NCBI RefSeq assembly: GCF_008704655.1 | Contig: NZ_CP023688.1 | Coordinates: 1,054,001-1,118,000 of the forward strand | DNA from: Streptomyces rimosus | GTDB taxonomy: Bacteria; Actinomycetota; Actinomycetes; Streptomycetales; Streptomycetaceae | Length of the DNA stretch: 64,000 nt | Direction: 5' to 3' | Notes under the pieces: generated by a model | Told to the model about the DNA's origin: nothing | Databases searched by the model: none | The model's input: only the letters and a program-made list of their open reading frames with translations | Program-made: the position numbers and the translations under genes | In this document: positions 1 to 14,713 of the stretch, piece by piece | Numbering within the stretch: position 1 is the stretch's first letter | How the letters are laid out: every line of letters begins with the position of its first letter

Positions 1-5161
<5,161 letters not shown>

Positions 5162-5162
<1 letters not shown>

Positions 5163-6295
5163 TGCCGTATCTGACCGAGGGGAACGCCCCGTACCCGCCC
5201 GCCCACCGACCACCCGTCCCCCGAGCCGAGGCCACCACCATGCCGACCGAGAACCCGTACCAGTCCCTCCCGCCGCGCTCCTTCTGGCGCACCGCCGTGG
5301 CCGAGCCGGACCCGGCGGACATCGGCGGGCTGTGGACCCCGAAGTTCGCCATCGGCCAGGACGACGTGGTCCTGACCGCGGGCTCCTGCTTCGCCCGCCA
5401 CATCGGCCGCGCCCTGCTCGAACGCAGCATGAACTGGCGGGACGCCGAACCGGCCCCGCCGGGACTGACCGAGGAGGCGCGCCGGGCCCGCCACTACGGC
5501 GTGTTCTCGTTCCGTACCGGCAACATCTACACCGCCGCGATGCTGCGGCAGTGGCTCTCCTGGGCCCACGGCGAGACCACACCGCCCGACGAGGTGTGGA
5601 CCGAGGACGGCCGCTGGTACGACCCGTTCCGCCCAGCCGTCGACCCCGAAGGGCACCCTTCGGCGGACGCGGTACGGGCCGCCCGCGAAGCCACCCTGGC
5701 GGCGGTGCGCGGCGCCGTCGCCGAGGCGGACTGCTTCGTGTTCACGCTGGGCCTGACCGAGGCGTGGGTGGACCGCCGCGACGGCACCGTGCAGCCGGTC
5801 TGCCCCGGCACGGTGCGCGGCACCTTCGACGACGGACGGTACGCGTTCCACAACTTCACCTTCGACGAGGTCCGCCGCGACCTGACGCACGCCATCGCGC
5901 TGGCCCGCACCGTCAACCCGGGGCTGCGTGTACTGCTCACCGTCTCCCCGGTACCGCTGACCGCGACTGCCACCGGCAGCCACGCCCTGACCGCAACCAC
6001 GTATTCGAAGTCCGTGCTGCGCGCCGTGGCCGGGCAGCTGGCCCAGGAACACGAGGACGTCGACTACTTCCCCGCGTACGAGATCGTCACCGGCTTCCCG
6101 TTCAAGGCCGGCTTCTTCGAGCCGAACCTGCGCACCGTCACGCCGGAGGGCGTCGCCTTCGTCATGCGCCAGTTCTTCGACGCGCTCGCCCAGGCACCGG
6201 CCGCGCCGCGGCCCGCCGCCCCCGCCCAGCCCGCACCGACCGGAGAGGACTTCTGGTGTGACGACGCCGTACTCGACTACTACAACCAGGGCTGA
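5162..6295 (+). CDS. GSCFA-domain protein, cluster tailoring gene
   Basis: A 377-residue protein. The name-giving motif is visible as TAGSCFARHIG about 70 residues from the start, with conserved FTLGLTEAW and VSPVPL segments further on. GSCFA proteins form an SGNH-hydrolase-like family of poorly defined biochemical role, so an acyl- or ester-processing function is possible but unproven. The chosen ATG overlaps the NRPS-PKS stop (TGATG) with GGAG upstream, indicating translational coupling. An internal ATG at 5240 is possible but has no better ribosome site. No signal peptide is seen, so it is probably cytoplasmic. The position directly after the terminating synthase implies action on its product. 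Confidence 0.85.
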
Positions 6296-6992
6296 GACGG
6301 ACGCGGACGCGTCGGCGCCCGCCTCCGCCGCCCGGTTCCTGCTGCTCGGCGACTCGCATGCCGGGCCCGTGGGGCGGGCGGCGAAGGCGGCCGGCATCCC
6401 GTTCAGCGGTGGCCCGATCGGCGCCGGACGCGACTTCAACGCGGAGTTCTTCGACACGCGCGGCACCGACGTGGTCTTCCGCAAGGCCGAGGCGGACGCG
6501 CACTACCGCCGGTTCCTGGACGAGCTGGGCATCGCCGGGCTCGGGGAGCTGACCGTCCCGTTGGTGTGCACCTTCGGCTTCAGCGCCCACTTCATCGCCA
6601 CGACCGAGAACTGGCGCATCTACCGGGTGCGCGGCGGCGGCTTCGCCCCGGGCTTCCTGGAGAGCCCCCTGTTCGAGGATCTGGTACGCGCCACGGTCCG
6701 CGACGCGCTCGCCTTCTACGCCCACGCGCGCGAACTGGGCCTGCGCGTGCTGGCGGCGATGCCGCCGCAGCGCGTACCGGGCCTGTCATCCCCGGACGTA
6801 TTCATGGCGGCGCAGGACGTCGTACGCCGTGCGGTCACCGCGCTCGGCGTCGAGGTCGTGGACCTGCGCGAGCGCGTCACCGACGGGACCGGCCTCCAGC
6901 GGCCCGAACTCTGCGAACCCAACGACGTGATCCACGGCAACCTGGCCTTCGGCCGGCTCATCCTGGCCGACCTGCTGGCCCGGGGCCTGTGA
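6258..6992 (+). CDS. SGNH-hydrolase-like protein (GDSH variant)
   Basis: A 244-residue protein with an N-terminal LLLGDSHAG motif (nucleophile candidate Ser33) and a C-terminal NDVIHGN segment (candidate His226), the order expected of an SGNH/GDSL fold. The GTG start is preceded by GGAGAGG at 6242-6248 with good spacing and lies 38 bases inside the preceding GSCFA gene, so the two are translated together. No signal sequence is apparent. Together with the GSCFA protein it makes two SGNH-type proteins in tandem after an NRPS-PKS; they may form a pair that acylates, deacylates or trims the product. Substrate unknown. Confidence 0.75.
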   Translation: MTTPYSTTTTRAETDADASAPASAARFLLLGDSHAGPVGRAAKAAGIPFSGGPIGAGRDFNAEFFDTRGTDVVFRKAEADAHYRRFLDELGIAGLGELTVPLVCTFGFSAHFIATTENWRIYRVRGGGFAPGFLESPLFEDLVRATVRDALAFYAHARELGLRVLAAMPPQRVPGLSSPDVFMAAQDVVRRAVTALGVEVVDLRERVTDGTGLQRPELCEPNDVIHGNLAFGRLILADLLARGL

Positions 6993-7047
6993 CCGCCCGT
7001 TCCCCCGACCCACCCCGTCTACCCCGTACCACCCCAGGAGGGGCGCA

Positions 7048-7920
7048 ATGGAGCAGTACGCACTGGACGCCATCGAGCGCGTCACGACCCGCGAGCCCGA
7101 GGTCTACGACACCATCGCGGTCGACCCCATCACCCCGCTGACCGGCGCCGAGATCACCGGCCTCGACCTGTCGAAGGAGCTGACCCCCGGCCAGGTGGAC
7201 GAGCTGCGGCGCGCCTTCCTCGCCCACCACGTCCTGGTCTTCCGCGACCAGGAGCTGACGCCCGAGGACCACAAGCGGCTGGCGGGCCACTTCGGCGAGC
7301 TGCACCCGGTGGCGGCCCCGGCCGAGGGCTCCGACCCGTACGTACTGGAACTGAGCACCACCAAGGAGTCGCGCGCCGTGGCGGGCAACGGCTGGCACGC
7401 CGACGGCACCGCCGACGCCGAGCCCTCGCTCGGCTCGATGCTGCACATCATCCGCCCGCCGGAGGGCGGCAGCGGCGGCGACACCCTCTTCGCCAACATG
7501 CACCTGGCGTACGAGCTGCTGTCCCCGGCCATGCGGACGTTCCTGGACGGCCTCACCGCCGTCCACGACGGCATCCTCCCCTGGCAGGGCCAGACCCCGC
7601 CGGCCGACTACGTCGTCCCCGTCAACGAGCACCCCGTCGTGGCCCGCCACCCCGAGACCGGCCGCAAGCTGCTGTTCGTCAACGGCGCCTACACCTCGCA
7701 CATCCCGCAGCTCACCCGCGGCGAGAGCAGGGCCGTGCTCGACATGCTCTTCGACCACATCGCCCGCACGCCGCTGCTGAACTGCCGGGTGCGCTGGGCC
7801 CCCAACACGCTCGTTTTCTGGGACAACCGCTGCCTCCAGCACCACGCGACGTGGGACTACTACCCGCAGACACGGTACGGCCGCCGCGTCGCGATCAAGG
7901 GGCAGCGGCCTCAGGCGTGA
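7048..7920 (+). CDS. TauD/TfdA-family Fe(II)/2-oxoglutarate dioxygenase
   Basis: A 290-residue protein of normal family length. The iron-binding facial triad is visible: WHADGT (His117, Asp119) and the distal His in WDNRCLQHHAT (His265 by alignment with TauD). The 2-oxoglutarate-binding arginine lies in GRRVAIKG (about Arg279-280). Family members hydroxylate or desaturate taurine, aryloxyacetates or carrier-bound amino acids. Here the enzyme follows an NRPS-PKS and two SGNH-type proteins on the same strand, so a tailoring role in that natural product is more likely than taurine use, although a sulfonate operon lies 14 kb away. AGGAGG just upstream supports the ATG. It is the last gene of the run. 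Confidence 0.92.
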   Translation: MEQYALDAIERVTTREPEVYDTIAVDPITPLTGAEITGLDLSKELTPGQVDELRRAFLAHHVLVFRDQELTPEDHKRLAGHFGELHPVAAPAEGSDPYVLELSTTKESRAVAGNGWHADGTADAEPSLGSMLHIIRPPEGGSGGDTLFANMHLAYELLSPAMRTFLDGLTAVHDGILPWQGQTPPADYVVPVNEHPVVARHPETGRKLLFVNGAYTSHIPQLTRGESRAVLDMLFDHIARTPLLNCRVRWAPNTLVFWDNRCLQHHATWDYYPQTRYGRRVAIKGQRPQA

Positions 7921-7987
7921 CGCGATCGGCTGCCGCTCCGGGTCGTGGGTGTCCGGGGCGGCGGCCGGTGGGGAGAACCGTTACGGC

Positions 7988-8788
7988 TCAGGCGGCGGCC
8001 GCCGCCCTCTCCAGGCTCTCCGCCAGCCCCTCGGCGAGCCGCCCGTACGCCGCACGGCACCGCTCGTCCTCCTGGCCGTCTGCCACCTCCCGGTTGGCCT
8101 CGGCCAGCGCGTAGGCATGGACGTACGCGCCCGGGTACGCCTCGGCATAGGCCCGCGCGTCCCCGTTCGCGTACGCCGCCGCCACCGCCCGGGAATTCGC
8201 CAGGGCGTGGGCGTCGGCGAACGACCGCGCATTGGCACCGGTGTTGAGCTTCGCGTAATACGCGGCGAACTCCTCGGTCTTCTCCTCGCCGTAATCATTG
8301 GCCGCCGCATAAGCACGGGCATTGGCCGTCGCCGTGGCGAAGGCGTCGGCATAGGCATAAGCGAGCCGGTAAACCTCTCGCAGCGCCGGTTCCAGCGCCG
8401 CGGCCCACTCGCTTTCCGTACCCGGGTCCCCCGCCGCGGCCCGCTCGTGCAAGGCGCGTACGGTTTCCAGCTCCGCGCCCGTACCGCCCCGCCGGGCGCT
8501 CGCCGCCACCAGCATCGGCAGCGCCGTCCGCAGGTGCCAGTCGTGCACCACGCCGAACGGAATCCGCCCCTCCAAGCGCTCGACCTCCCCGTACACCCGG
8601 CGCGCCCAGTCCGTCGCGGCCTCGACGGGCTGCCCGTCGAACAGCGCGGCGGCCACCGGCACGAACCACTCCGGCGCGGTCACCCCCTGCGCGCTCCGCG
8701 CTCCGCCTCCGCCCGTACCGGGCCCGTCGGCTTCCAACTGCGCGAGAAAACACGAAAACGCCTCGGCGGCGACCGGGGACGAGCTCAT
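7988..8788 (-). CDS. Ala/Tyr-rich hypothetical protein with helical repeats
   Basis: A 266-residue protein with no recognised domain. Residues ~1-140 look like an ordinary soluble helical domain. The C-terminal part (~145-250) is a run of alanine- and tyrosine-rich segments with recurring small-residue/aromatic/Asn spacing (for example AYAYADAFATATANARAYA), which suggests stacked amphipathic helices. The start has AAGAGGAGAG upstream on the minus strand. It is convergent with the dioxygenase gene and divergent from the FUSC exporter. It may be cluster-associated, but nothing in the sequence shows a function. No signal peptide or membrane segment is seen. Confidence 0.7.
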   Translation of the reverse strand: MSSSPVAAEAFSCFLAQLEADGPGTGGGGARSAQGVTAPEWFVPVAAALFDGQPVEAATDWARRVYGEVERLEGRIPFGVVHDWHLRTALPMLVAASARRGGTGAELETVRALHERAAAGDPGTESEWAAALEPALREVYRLAYAYADAFATATANARAYAAANDYGEEKTEEFAAYYAKLNTGANARSFADAHALANSRAVAAAYANGDARAYAEAYPGAYVHAYALAEANREVADGQEDERCRAAYGRLAEGLAESLERAAAAA

Positions 8789-8976
8789 CAGCCTCTCCTC
8801 TTACGTTCGCGGGGGCCTTTACCGTATCCCGGCGTACGGTCGGCACCCATTTCCGACGACCGTCACAACCCAGCTACAAACACCGGCGGCCACCGACCGA
8901 CACGGCCGGCGCAATTCCCGGCCATGCAATGCTGAGACGTTGGCAGTTCACGGCACGGACAGGAGAGTACGGAAGC

Positions 8977-11253
8977 GTGGGGGCAGTGATACGACGGGGC
9001 CTGACCGGTGTGTGGGACCGCTTCGCGGCGTCCGACCCGGGACTGCTGCGGCTGATGGCGGGACTGCGGACGGTGGCGGCCATCGCGCTCACCCTGGTCG
9101 TCCTCGCCGTCCTCGGCACCGATGTCACCCACCTGGTCGCGGGCGCCATGACGGCGATGGTCGCCACCTTCGCGATCAAGGAGAAGCAGGTACGCGGCCA
9201 GGCGGTCACCCTGGCGCTCGGCCTGCCCGTGGCGCTCGCCGCGGTCTCCCTCGGCGCGCTGCTGCACAGCCAGGTCATCGCGGGCGACGCCTTCTTCGTC
9301 GCCCTCATCTTCGGCGCCGTCTACTGCCGCCGCTTCGGCGACCGCGGCACCGCCCTGGGCCTGATCGGCTTCCAGACCTACTTCGTCTCCCTGTTCGTCG
9401 GCGTCACCGCGTCCGCCCTGCCCCACCTGGCCCTGACCCTGGTCATCGCCTTCGCGTGCAGCGCCGTCGTCCGCTTCACCGTCGTACCCGAGACGCCGCA
9501 GCGCATCCTGCGGTGGCTGCGCGGCGCCTTCCGGGCCCGGGTCGCCCAGCTGGTGGCCACCCACATCGAACTGCTCGACGCCCGCCCCGACCAGCTGGAC
9601 AAGGTCCTCGACGACCTGCGGCGGCACACCGCCCGGCTGCACGAGTCGGCCCTGATGATCCAGGGCCGCCTGGAGGACGGCACCCGCGACCAGGCCACCG
9701 CCTCACTGCTCCAGCGCCGCATCGCCGACGCCGAGATCGCCACCGAGCGGCTGGGCGTCCTGCTGCTCAACGCGCGCACCGCCGAGCGCGCCGACACCCT
9801 GACCCTGCACCTGCCCCAGGCGCCGCTGCCCACCGCGGCGAAGAACGAGATGCCGGCCGAGGACCCCGCGACCGTCACCCTGCGCCGCGACCTCAACGCC
9901 CTGCACATGCTGGTCTCCCGTGGCGCCTCCGACCACTCCGGCACGGCCGTCGCCCACGTACGCAACCGCCTGCTCGGCTACCGCGACGAGGACAACCTGC
10001 CGCGCGCCTCGATCGCCGTCCAGGACGTGTTCCGCGGCATCGGCGAGGCCGCCCGCTCCGTCCTGGGCCTGCGGCTCGCGCTGGACGGCCCCCAGGACGA
10101 ATCCGACGACACCCCCGCCACGACCCGCTCCCGCGAGGAGTTCGACGCCGAGGACGTCGCGCTGGCCGGCGTCGAGGAGCCCGAGGAGGACGACCGCACC
10201 GGCCTGCGGCGGCCCACCACCCGGGCCGCCTTCCAGATCGCGGTCGGCTCCACGCTCGCCATCATCGGCGGCGAGTTCCTCTCCGCCCAGCGCTGGTACT
10301 GGGCCGTGCTGACCTGCTGGGTCGTCTTCCTCAACACCGCCTCCACCGGCGAGATCATCATCAAGGGCTACCGCCGCCTGGTCGGTACGGTCCTCGGCGT
10401 CATCGCCGGTGTCGCGCTCGCGGGCCTGGTCGGCAACCACACCTGGACGGCGTTCGCGCTGATCCTGCTCTTCGTCTTCGCGATGTTCTTCACGGCGCCG
10501 CTCTCCTACGCCCTGATGTCCTTCTTCGTCACGGCGATGCTCGGCCTGCTCTACACCCTCCTGAACACCTACAGCCTCGACGTCCTCATCCTGCGCATCG
10601 AGGAAACCGCCCTCGGCGCCGCCTGCGGCATCATCGCCGCCGCCCTCGTCCTGCCGGTCCACACCGACCGCCGCACCGACGACCTCCTCGGCACGGTCCT
10701 GACCAAACTCGACGAGGTCGTCGCCGCCTCCGTCGACCAGCTCAGCGGCGGCCCCGCCACCGACCTCCTCGGCCTCTCCCGCGACCTCGACACCGCCCTC
10801 GACGACCTACGCGCCTCCACCCGCCCCCTGACCCACCCCATCACCCCCCTGCGCGTCCGCCGCCAAACCGTCCGCTACGTGGTCGCCCTCCTGGAGACCA
10901 GCGCCTACCACGCCCGCTCCCTGGCAGCCACCGCCGAACTCCTCCCCTACAGCAAAACCATCGCCGCCGACCCCCGCCTGGAACGCGTGGGCCACCGCAT
11001 AGCCCACAACATCGAAACCATCACGGCACATGTACGGGGCGAGAAGACAGACGCGAAGGTGTCCTCGGGCGCCACCATCATCTCCCTCCTGGAGTCAGAC
11101 GGTTCAGGCGCCCCGAACCCCGGCACGGTGACCTACCGGGTGCTGCGGCATCTCCAGCGCTTGGACGAGGGGGTCTCGGGGTTGGCCCGGCCGTTGGGGG
11201 TGGCGGTGGAGGGGCGAACCGATGCCAAGAAGGAGCGGGCTGGGAGGAAGTAA
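8977..11253 (+). CDS. FUSC-family inner-membrane protein, putative aromatic acid exporter
   Basis: A 758-residue protein with two membrane clusters separated by a long cytoplasmic region: several hydrophobic helices at ~25-165, a soluble helical stretch to ~420, then a second cluster (~425-565), and a charged C-terminal domain. This 2 x TM-soluble arrangement is typical of fusaric-acid-resistance/AaeB-like transporters. The GTG at 8977 is chosen because AGGAGAG lies at 8961-8967 with 9-base spacing. An in-frame ATG at 8929 lacks such a site. Substrate unknown; family members efflux aromatic acids or toxins. In this genome the gene lies just left of the island boundary. Confidence 0.85.
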   Translation: MGAVIRRGLTGVWDRFAASDPGLLRLMAGLRTVAAIALTLVVLAVLGTDVTHLVAGAMTAMVATFAIKEKQVRGQAVTLALGLPVALAAVSLGALLHSQVIAGDAFFVALIFGAVYCRRFGDRGTALGLIGFQTYFVSLFVGVTASALPHLALTLVIAFACSAVVRFTVVPETPQRILRWLRGAFRARVAQLVATHIELLDARPDQLDKVLDDLRRHTARLHESALMIQGRLEDGTRDQATASLLQRRIADAEIATERLGVLLLNARTAERADTLTLHLPQAPLPTAAKNEMPAEDPATVTLRRDLNALHMLVSRGASDHSGTAVAHVRNRLLGYRDEDNLPRASIAVQDVFRGIGEAARSVLGLRLALDGPQDESDDTPATTRSREEFDAEDVALAGVEEPEEDDRTGLRRPTTRAAFQIAVGSTLAIIGGEFLSAQRWYWAVLTCWVVFLNTASTGEIIIKGYRRLVGTVLGVIAGVALAGLVGNHTWTAFALILLFVFAMFFTAPLSYALMSFFVTAMLGLLYTLLNTYSLDVLILRIEETALGAACGIIAAALVLPVHTDRRTDDLLGTVLTKLDEVVAASVDQLSGGPATDLLGLSRDLDTALDDLRASTRPLTHPITPLRVRRQTVRYVVALLETSAYHARSLAATAELLPYSKTIAADPRLERVGHRIAHNIETITAHVRGEKTDAKVSSGATIISLLESDGSGAPNPGTVTYRVLRHLQRLDEGVSGLARPLGVAVEGRTDAKKERAGRK

Positions 11254-11518
11254 GGGCAGCCCCCAAGCCGAATCCCAGGGCAGGCGCAGAAGTCGTCAAT
11301 CGTTGTCCTTGCTGAACAACCAGACGAACACGTAGAGCGGTACCCGCCTGCCGCCAGGGCCCTCACCAGGATCAGCACGTGCCTCACCTGGCCGCACTGC
11401 ACCAGCACCACGAAAAAGGGCACTGTTGGCAGCGGGCCGCCCTCGACGACGTGCCCGTCCAGCTTGTTGTCGACAATTCGGCGCTGTCTCATGTGCCGGG
11501 AAGTACGCCTGCCCCCGT
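11254..11518. other. Non-coding stretch at left island edge
   Basis: No convincing gene between the FUSC gene and the yjbQ remnant. On the minus strand a short stretch could read hydrophobic residues ending in YVFVWLF, but only with a frame change, and it matches no family I recognise. It may be a decayed membrane-protein gene. Codon bias is weak. Confidence 0.4.
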
Positions 11519-11575
11519 TCACCCCAGAAAACTCAACCGCACCCGTCGCTCCGGATTGTCCCGGTTCGTATCCAT
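11519..11575 (-). repeat. Displaced 3' end of a yjbQ-family gene (left island boundary, att-like repeat)
   Basis: Read on the minus strand this encodes DTNRDNPERRVRLSFLG followed by a stop, the same 17-residue C-terminus as the intact YjbQ gene ending at 21333. The nucleotide match (11522-11575 against 21336-21389) is 46 of 54. Every difference is synonymous except the first codon of the match (ATG here, GTG there). The similarity ends abruptly at 11575. Both copies have the same orientation, so they form direct repeats around the 9.8-kb island. No integrase gene is seen inside. Confidence 0.85.
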
Positions 11576-11843
11576 CAACCTCCGTTAAGGCAACCTCAGC
11601 GCACCCGCATAGGTTCGGGGTCAACAGACGCTTGGACGGGAGTCTTCACGCGATGGCGGGCCCTTCGCGCTAATGGAGCAGGAGCCACAGGCTCCTAGCC
11701 GATCGCCTCGAGTCGGCAAGGTCTTGTCTCGAGCGGTCCGTGCCGCCGCGGTGACCGGTCTCCCCTCAGGATGACGTTGCAGAAGCAGCCCTGTCCGGCA
11801 TGATGCTTCCTTCAGCTGCTATACACCGAGGGGGAACCACCTA

Positions 11844-12209
11844 ATGAAAAGTGATGAAGTCGCGGACCTGACGAACTTCCTCCGAGCTCGCATTGAAGAG
11901 GACGAAGCTGCGGCACAGGCCGTGAAGCCCGGCACGGTCGAGGACACCGCAGGGTTGAAGGCCCGGGTCCTCGCAGACGTCGCCGCCAAACGAGGTGTGC
12001 TGCGATTCCTGGAGCGGATGCAGCAGCACGCAGGGCACGACGACTTCATGGTTCACGGTCCCGCCAGGTTTGCGCTCTCTGCGACTACGTTCCCGCTCCG
12101 TCACCTTGTTGCGGCATACGCCACACACCCCGACTTCCGTCCTGAGTGGGGGCCGAACGAGGAGGAGATCGAGCGGGACCCGAGGTTCAGTCGCTCCGGC
12201 CGGGCATAG
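11844..12209 (+). CDS. DUF6221-family small protein
   Basis: A 121-residue protein that starts with a leucine/acidic helix (LTNFLRARIEEDE), continues with an AAKRGVLRFLERMQQH helix and ends with HPDFRPEWGP, the pattern I associate with DUF6221, a family common in Streptomyces genomic islands and phage-like regions. Function unknown. GAGGGGG upstream supports the ATG. It lies alone on the left side of the island before the insertion sequence. It is probably cytoplasmic, with no membrane segment or signal peptide. Confidence 0.75.
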   Translation: MKSDEVADLTNFLRARIEEDEAAAQAVKPGTVEDTAGLKARVLADVAAKRGVLRFLERMQQHAGHDDFMVHGPARFALSATTFPLRHLVAAYATHPDFRPEWGPNEEEIERDPRFSRSGRA

Positions 12210-12317
12210 GTCGCAGGCTCACAGGGGGATCGAGGCCCGTCATTGCTTCACGCGGCGGCGGGCCTTCATTTTCATGGCACCTTCGGCCGACACTCACCAG
12301 CGTAACGGCGCGTTCGG

Positions 12318-13194
12318 CTAAAGCGTGTTGCATAAGGCCGTGAACTGGGCATCTCCGGTGTATGGGTGGAGTGTTGATGGTCGAGCGAGTGTGGGTGAAG
12401 ACGTTCACCGGGCTTCGGGTGGAGCAGTTCGGCCGGTTACTCAAAGTGGTCCGCGACCGCGGCGGGAACGGTATGCTGCAGGGTCGGCCGTAAAATCTTC
12501 CGCTGGCCGAGCCGGTGCTGGTGGTGGCGGTGTACTACCGCACGAATCAGGCCATGCGGCAGCTGGCGCCGCTGTTCGGCGTCTCCTCCTCGACGGTGTG
12601 CCGGGTGATCCAACGCCTCGGTCCGCTGCTCTCCCTCGAGCCGGTCTCCCGGCCCTCCGAGGCGGCGGAACGGCTGTGGATCGTGGACGGCACCCTGCTC
12701 CCGGTCCGTGACCGGCACGTCGGCTCGTCCTCGCGCAACTACCGGTTCTCGGCGAACGTACAGGTCATCGTGGGCGCCGACACTCGCCTCGTGATCGCCG
12801 CCTCCCGGCCGGTCCCGGGCACCACTGCGGATGCGCATGCCTGGCGGGTCTCCGGGCTGGCCAGGCGATGCGAGGGCGTTACTCTGCTCGGCGACGGCGC
12901 CTATCTCCACTGCGGGATGTCGGTGCCCCACCGCAAACGCCCCGGACGGGCCCTGCTCAAGGACGAGGAGGACGATAACGCCGCCCACCGCAAGGTGCGT
13001 GCCCGGGTGGAGCATGTGATCGGCCGGATGAAGAACTACAAGATCCTCCGCGGCTGCCGACAGCGCGGCGACGGTCTCCACCACGCGGTCCAGGCCATCG
13101 CCTACATGCACAACCTCGCCCTCGCATCATGACCAGAGAGCCGCGATCACACACCCTGACCTGCCCGAACACGGCCTTGTGCAACACGTTTTAG
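12318..13194 (+). mobile_element. IS5-family (IS427/IS1647-like) insertion sequence, degenerate
   Basis: Bounded by imperfect terminal inverted repeats of 25 bases (12318-12342 and 13170-13194; two mismatches), each containing GTGTTGCA(T/C)AAGGCCGTG or its complement. It carries a single DDE transposase gene interrupted by a stop codon. No extended target duplication is clear, because the outer CTAA/TTAG bases are themselves part of the palindrome. Length about 880 bp fits one-ORF IS5 subgroup elements. Confidence 0.85.
12377..13132 (+). pseudogene. IS5-family transposase with in-frame TAA
   Basis: The full-length reading would begin at ATG 12377 (MVERVWVKTFTGLRVEQF, the N-terminal helix-turn-helix part), but a TAA at 12491-12493 interrupts it where homologues carry a tryptophan in GRPW-LPLAE. 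The same frame then continues without shift to 13132. From GTG 12515 the DDE core is intact: IVDGTLLPV (Asp), LLGDGAYL (Asp) and RARVEHVIGRMK (Glu), then YKILRGCRQRGDGLHHAV. A truncated protein from 12515 would lack the DNA-binding N-terminus, so the copy is probably immobile. Confidence 0.8.
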
Positions 13195-13306
13195 GACAAC
13201 GACCCGACGTACACCGTCCAGCTCTTAATGGAGACGGACAGCTGCACTGTCATGGCCTGAATTACACCCTTGTCATCGATATCTGCAATTCTTACTGTGC
13301 CAATGC

Positions 13307-14713
13307 ATGGACTCCACAGCCTTCGACGTGATCAGGCGACTCGGTGACCTCCTGACCGTGCAGGTGAACTCATCACCCGAGCTCTTCGCCGGAGTGGGAA
13401 AAGCAGCAGTTGCCGTCGACCGTGAGCGAGCGAAGAAGAAGACCAGGAACGAAGGTCACGGCCCCCGCAAGCCGGACTTGCGTCAACTCCCCCTCGCCGA
13501 GCGCGCCCCTCTACGGACGACTCCGTGGGACCTGCTCGCGACGTTCGCGCGCGCTACGACCCTTGCCCGGCAAGGACGAGGCAGGGGGCTGGCTGAGCAC
13601 TGGCAGGGCCTGAAATACTGCCGGGCCTTTGCCGCCGACCGGCACGGAAGCCTGCACCTCACCGATGAAGGGAAGGCTCCCGAGCTGTCCTATCGGGCTA
13701 TGCAGGCAAGGGAGCTGGGCCGGGCGTTTGGACTCGCTGTCGCAGAGCGGGCGCTTCGCGAACGGTATCCGGACCGCCTGATCAGCATCGTCGACGCGGA
13801 AATCGTTTTACTTCCCGGCTTCGCGCGGACCAAGCCGGCTGGGACTCTCGGTGCGAGACCGCGGCCGGACTTCCTGCTGGAGGTATGGCGTCCTGGGGAG
13901 GCTTCCCGGATCTTCGTGGTGACCGTGAACGGCAACCATCAAACTGTGAAGCCGAAGACCTCCGCGAGCTCTCGCACGACATACAGACAACTGGCTCGTG
14001 GCAGTGAGCGCGTGGAGCGGCTACATATGCGGCAGTGGAACGAAACTCCCACACTCATGACTTCGACCGAGTTCCTGGCGACTGCCGGTGTGACCGTACA
14101 CGTCCTGCACACAGATGGGGACGTCGAGCTCCCGGTACGCCCGGGATCAGGTGCGGGTTCAGCCGATGTGGCTATCGAGCGCCGCGCCCTACCGTACGTG
14201 GACTCCGTGGCCATCCCGACGGCACGCGGGGCGGAACGGCACAACGCCTTTATGATCCCTGAACAGCAGCTCTCCTGGTTCGGCCAAGTGATTGCCCGGG
14301 CCCACGCCGCCGGGCAGCTCTCACTGGCCGGTGGCGGAGGCACGGTCGGCCAGTATCTGATCGATGAGCAGGGCCGCAAGCACTTCAGCGAAATGACCTT
14401 CGCCGGGACTGCCAGTGTCCACGACGCGGAAGTCCGTTTCGCGGAGGAGCGATACGTCGGTACGGACCAGGTCTTCCGTATCAACGGCACGCGCGTTGAA
14501 GCGTTCTCTGGCATGGCCACAGATCTCTATGATCTGCTCGCGGATGGCAAGGTGGAGGAGTACCGCCGACGGGCGTACGAACGGCGGAACGACTGGCCCG
14601 AGCCAGAAGATATCGACGACTGGGGTGCGAGTTCCTTTCGCCCGGACGGCACTGCGCTCGCGATACGGGTGGTGCCGACGAGGGCATTGGCCGATGACCG
14701 GTCCCTGCAGTGA
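13307..14713 (+). CDS. Putative PD-(D/E)XK-like protein with degenerate active site, conflict-system associated
   Basis: A 468-residue protein of no family I can name with certainty. The middle (~125-230) has the layout of a restriction-endonuclease-like core: a long helix (SYRAMQARELGRAFGLAVAE), a strand (LISIVDAEIVLLPG), then RPRPDFLLEV and IFVVTVNGNHQ. Active members of such Streptomyces families have E-x-K-G in the last strand. Here V-x-N-G stands there, so catalysis may be lost. The following TTYRQLARGSERV helix and GVTVHVL strand also fit. One TTA codon (13808) could bring bldA control. It lies upstream of the EACC1-like and caspase-helicase genes on the same strand and may be their sensor or partner. 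Confidence is high that it is a gene, low on fold. Confidence 0.7.
   Translation: MDSTAFDVIRRLGDLLTVQVNSSPELFAGVGKAAVAVDRERAKKKTRNEGHGPRKPDLRQLPLAERAPLRTTPWDLLATFARATTLARQGRGRGLAEHWQGLKYCRAFAADRHGSLHLTDEGKAPELSYRAMQARELGRAFGLAVAERALRERYPDRLISIVDAEIVLLPGFARTKPAGTLGARPRPDFLLEVWRPGEASRIFVVTVNGNHQTVKPKTSASSRTTYRQLARGSERVERLHMRQWNETPTLMTSTEFLATAGVTVHVLHTDGDVELPVRPGSGAGSADVAIERRALPYVDSVAIPTARGAERHNAFMIPEQQLSWFGQVIARAHAAGQLSLAGGGGTVGQYLIDEQGRKHFSEMTFAGTASVHDAEVRFAEERYVGTDQVFRINGTRVEAFSGMATDLYDLLADGKVEEYRRRAYERRNDWPEPEDIDDWGASSFRPDGTALAIRVVPTRALADDRSLQ

Noticed and set aside
7048..7920. TauD-like gene as part of the taurine/sulfonate system at 22-26 kb
   Set aside because: It is 14 kb away, on the far side of the island, and directly follows the NRPS-PKS tailoring genes, so a biosynthetic role is more likely.
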